DNA from: Byssochlamys sp. IMV 00236
Taxonomy: Eukaryota; Ascomycota; Eurotiomycetes; Eurotiales; Thermoascaceae
NCBI GenBank assembly: GCA_001931875.2
Contig: MSJH02000770.1
Span: 1 to 18,329, forward strand
Length of the DNA: 18,329 nucleotides
Direction of reading: 5' to 3'
The translations under genes were made by a program, and so were the position numbers. The notes under the pieces are model-generated. The model worked only from the letters and a program-made list of their open reading frames with translations. It was not told the DNA's origin and did not search any database. Shown here one piece after another: positions 18,029 through 18,329 of this stretch; the first letter of the stretch is position 1; every line of letters starts with the position of its first letter.

Positions 18029-18329
18029 TTTAAGATGTATATATAAATAAAAAAGAAAGAAAAAAGAAAGAAAAAAGAAAGAGAATGAAATAATTATGTA
18101 GCTTTTATTATATATAAAAAGGGGGGATTAAGATACGCTCAAGTCATCATAAAGAATACAAAGAAACTTATTCAACTTGTGCGTAAAAGAGAAGGGGAGC
18201 AGTTCAATAGTCCACACATTTATATCATTCAGGGGCAATTAAATATATATAATTTCCTTTTTATTCGGGATGACTTCCGAGTCATAACCCATGTTTATCT
18301 CGTGTACAAAAAGAAAAAAAAAAAAAAAA
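18029..18329. other. Upstream region of the PAK kinase gene; no gene seen
   Basis: A purine-rich tandem repeat lies next to the kinase start. Farther out is AT-rich sequence with a run of AAAAAGGGGGG (about 18116-18126) and an imperfect palindrome TGACT..AGTCA (about 18270-18283). The window ends in a run of A. No frame of note. Confidence 0.4.
18049..18081 (-). repeat. Three tandem copies of an 11-bp unit in the kinase leader
   Basis: AAAAAAGAAAG is repeated three times exactly on the plus strand and is therefore a CT-rich tract (CTTTCTTTTTT) in the sense of the kinase gene. It starts 21 bp upstream of the ATG. Pyrimidine-rich stretches just before the start codon are common in fungal promoters and leaders. 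Confidence 0.7.

Overview
The window reads as nuclear DNA of a fungus, most likely an early-diverging mould of the Mucoromycota (Mucorales type). It is AT-rich, and its genes are cut by very short GT-AG introns, nearly all 45-82 nt. The conserved genes are eukaryotic and fungal: a Cla4-type PAK kinase with PH and CRIB domains, a GH47 alpha-mannosidase and a Pus9/Rib2-type pseudouridine synthase. The transposase is of the Tc1 type common in Mucorales. This placement rests on gene content and intron size; no database search was possible.

Left third (1-6.5 kb): a repeat-rich, decayed accessory region. It starts with exon-like scraps and a frame-broken hypothetical gene (1156-1602), then an unrecognised two-exon gene with an acidic tail (1879-2425). 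Next comes the most interesting object: a roughly 2.65 kb segment bounded by near-perfect 62/63 bp inverted repeats (2701-2762 and 5284-5346). It carries, on the minus strand, a four-exon gene of unknown function (3028-4372) with an apparent one-base frameshift, and a possible tiny C2H2 zinc-finger gene (4897-5090). Immediately outside its right repeat lies a dead Tc1/mariner copy (transposase 5419-6450, minus) whose DD34E frame survives except for two nonsense codons. This transposon abuts a pseudouridine synthase gene that has lost its 5' part (6605-7374).

Right two thirds (6.6-18.1 kb): ordinary, compact, apparently intact genes. In order: an RBMS-like two-RRM RNA-binding protein (7396-8954, minus; its stop lies 21 nt from the stop of the convergent pseudouridine synthase); an acyl-CoA carboxylase carboxyltransferase subunit (9471-11328, minus) with a PTS2-like N-terminal nonapeptide; a small decayed repeat/gene fragment (11.8-12.06 kb); a two-helix membrane protein, possibly OCIA-domain-like (12420-13416, plus); a secreted or ER/Golgi GH47 mannosidase with eight exons (13620-15502, plus); and a Cla4-like PAK kinase with nine exons (15685-18028, minus).

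The genes do not form a pathway. They are independent housekeeping, signalling and secretory genes next to a transposon-rich stretch. All exon joins were made by eye from GT/AG sites and reading-frame continuity. The five intact conserved genes join in frame from ATG to stop, giving 466, 552, 264, 494 and 605 residues.
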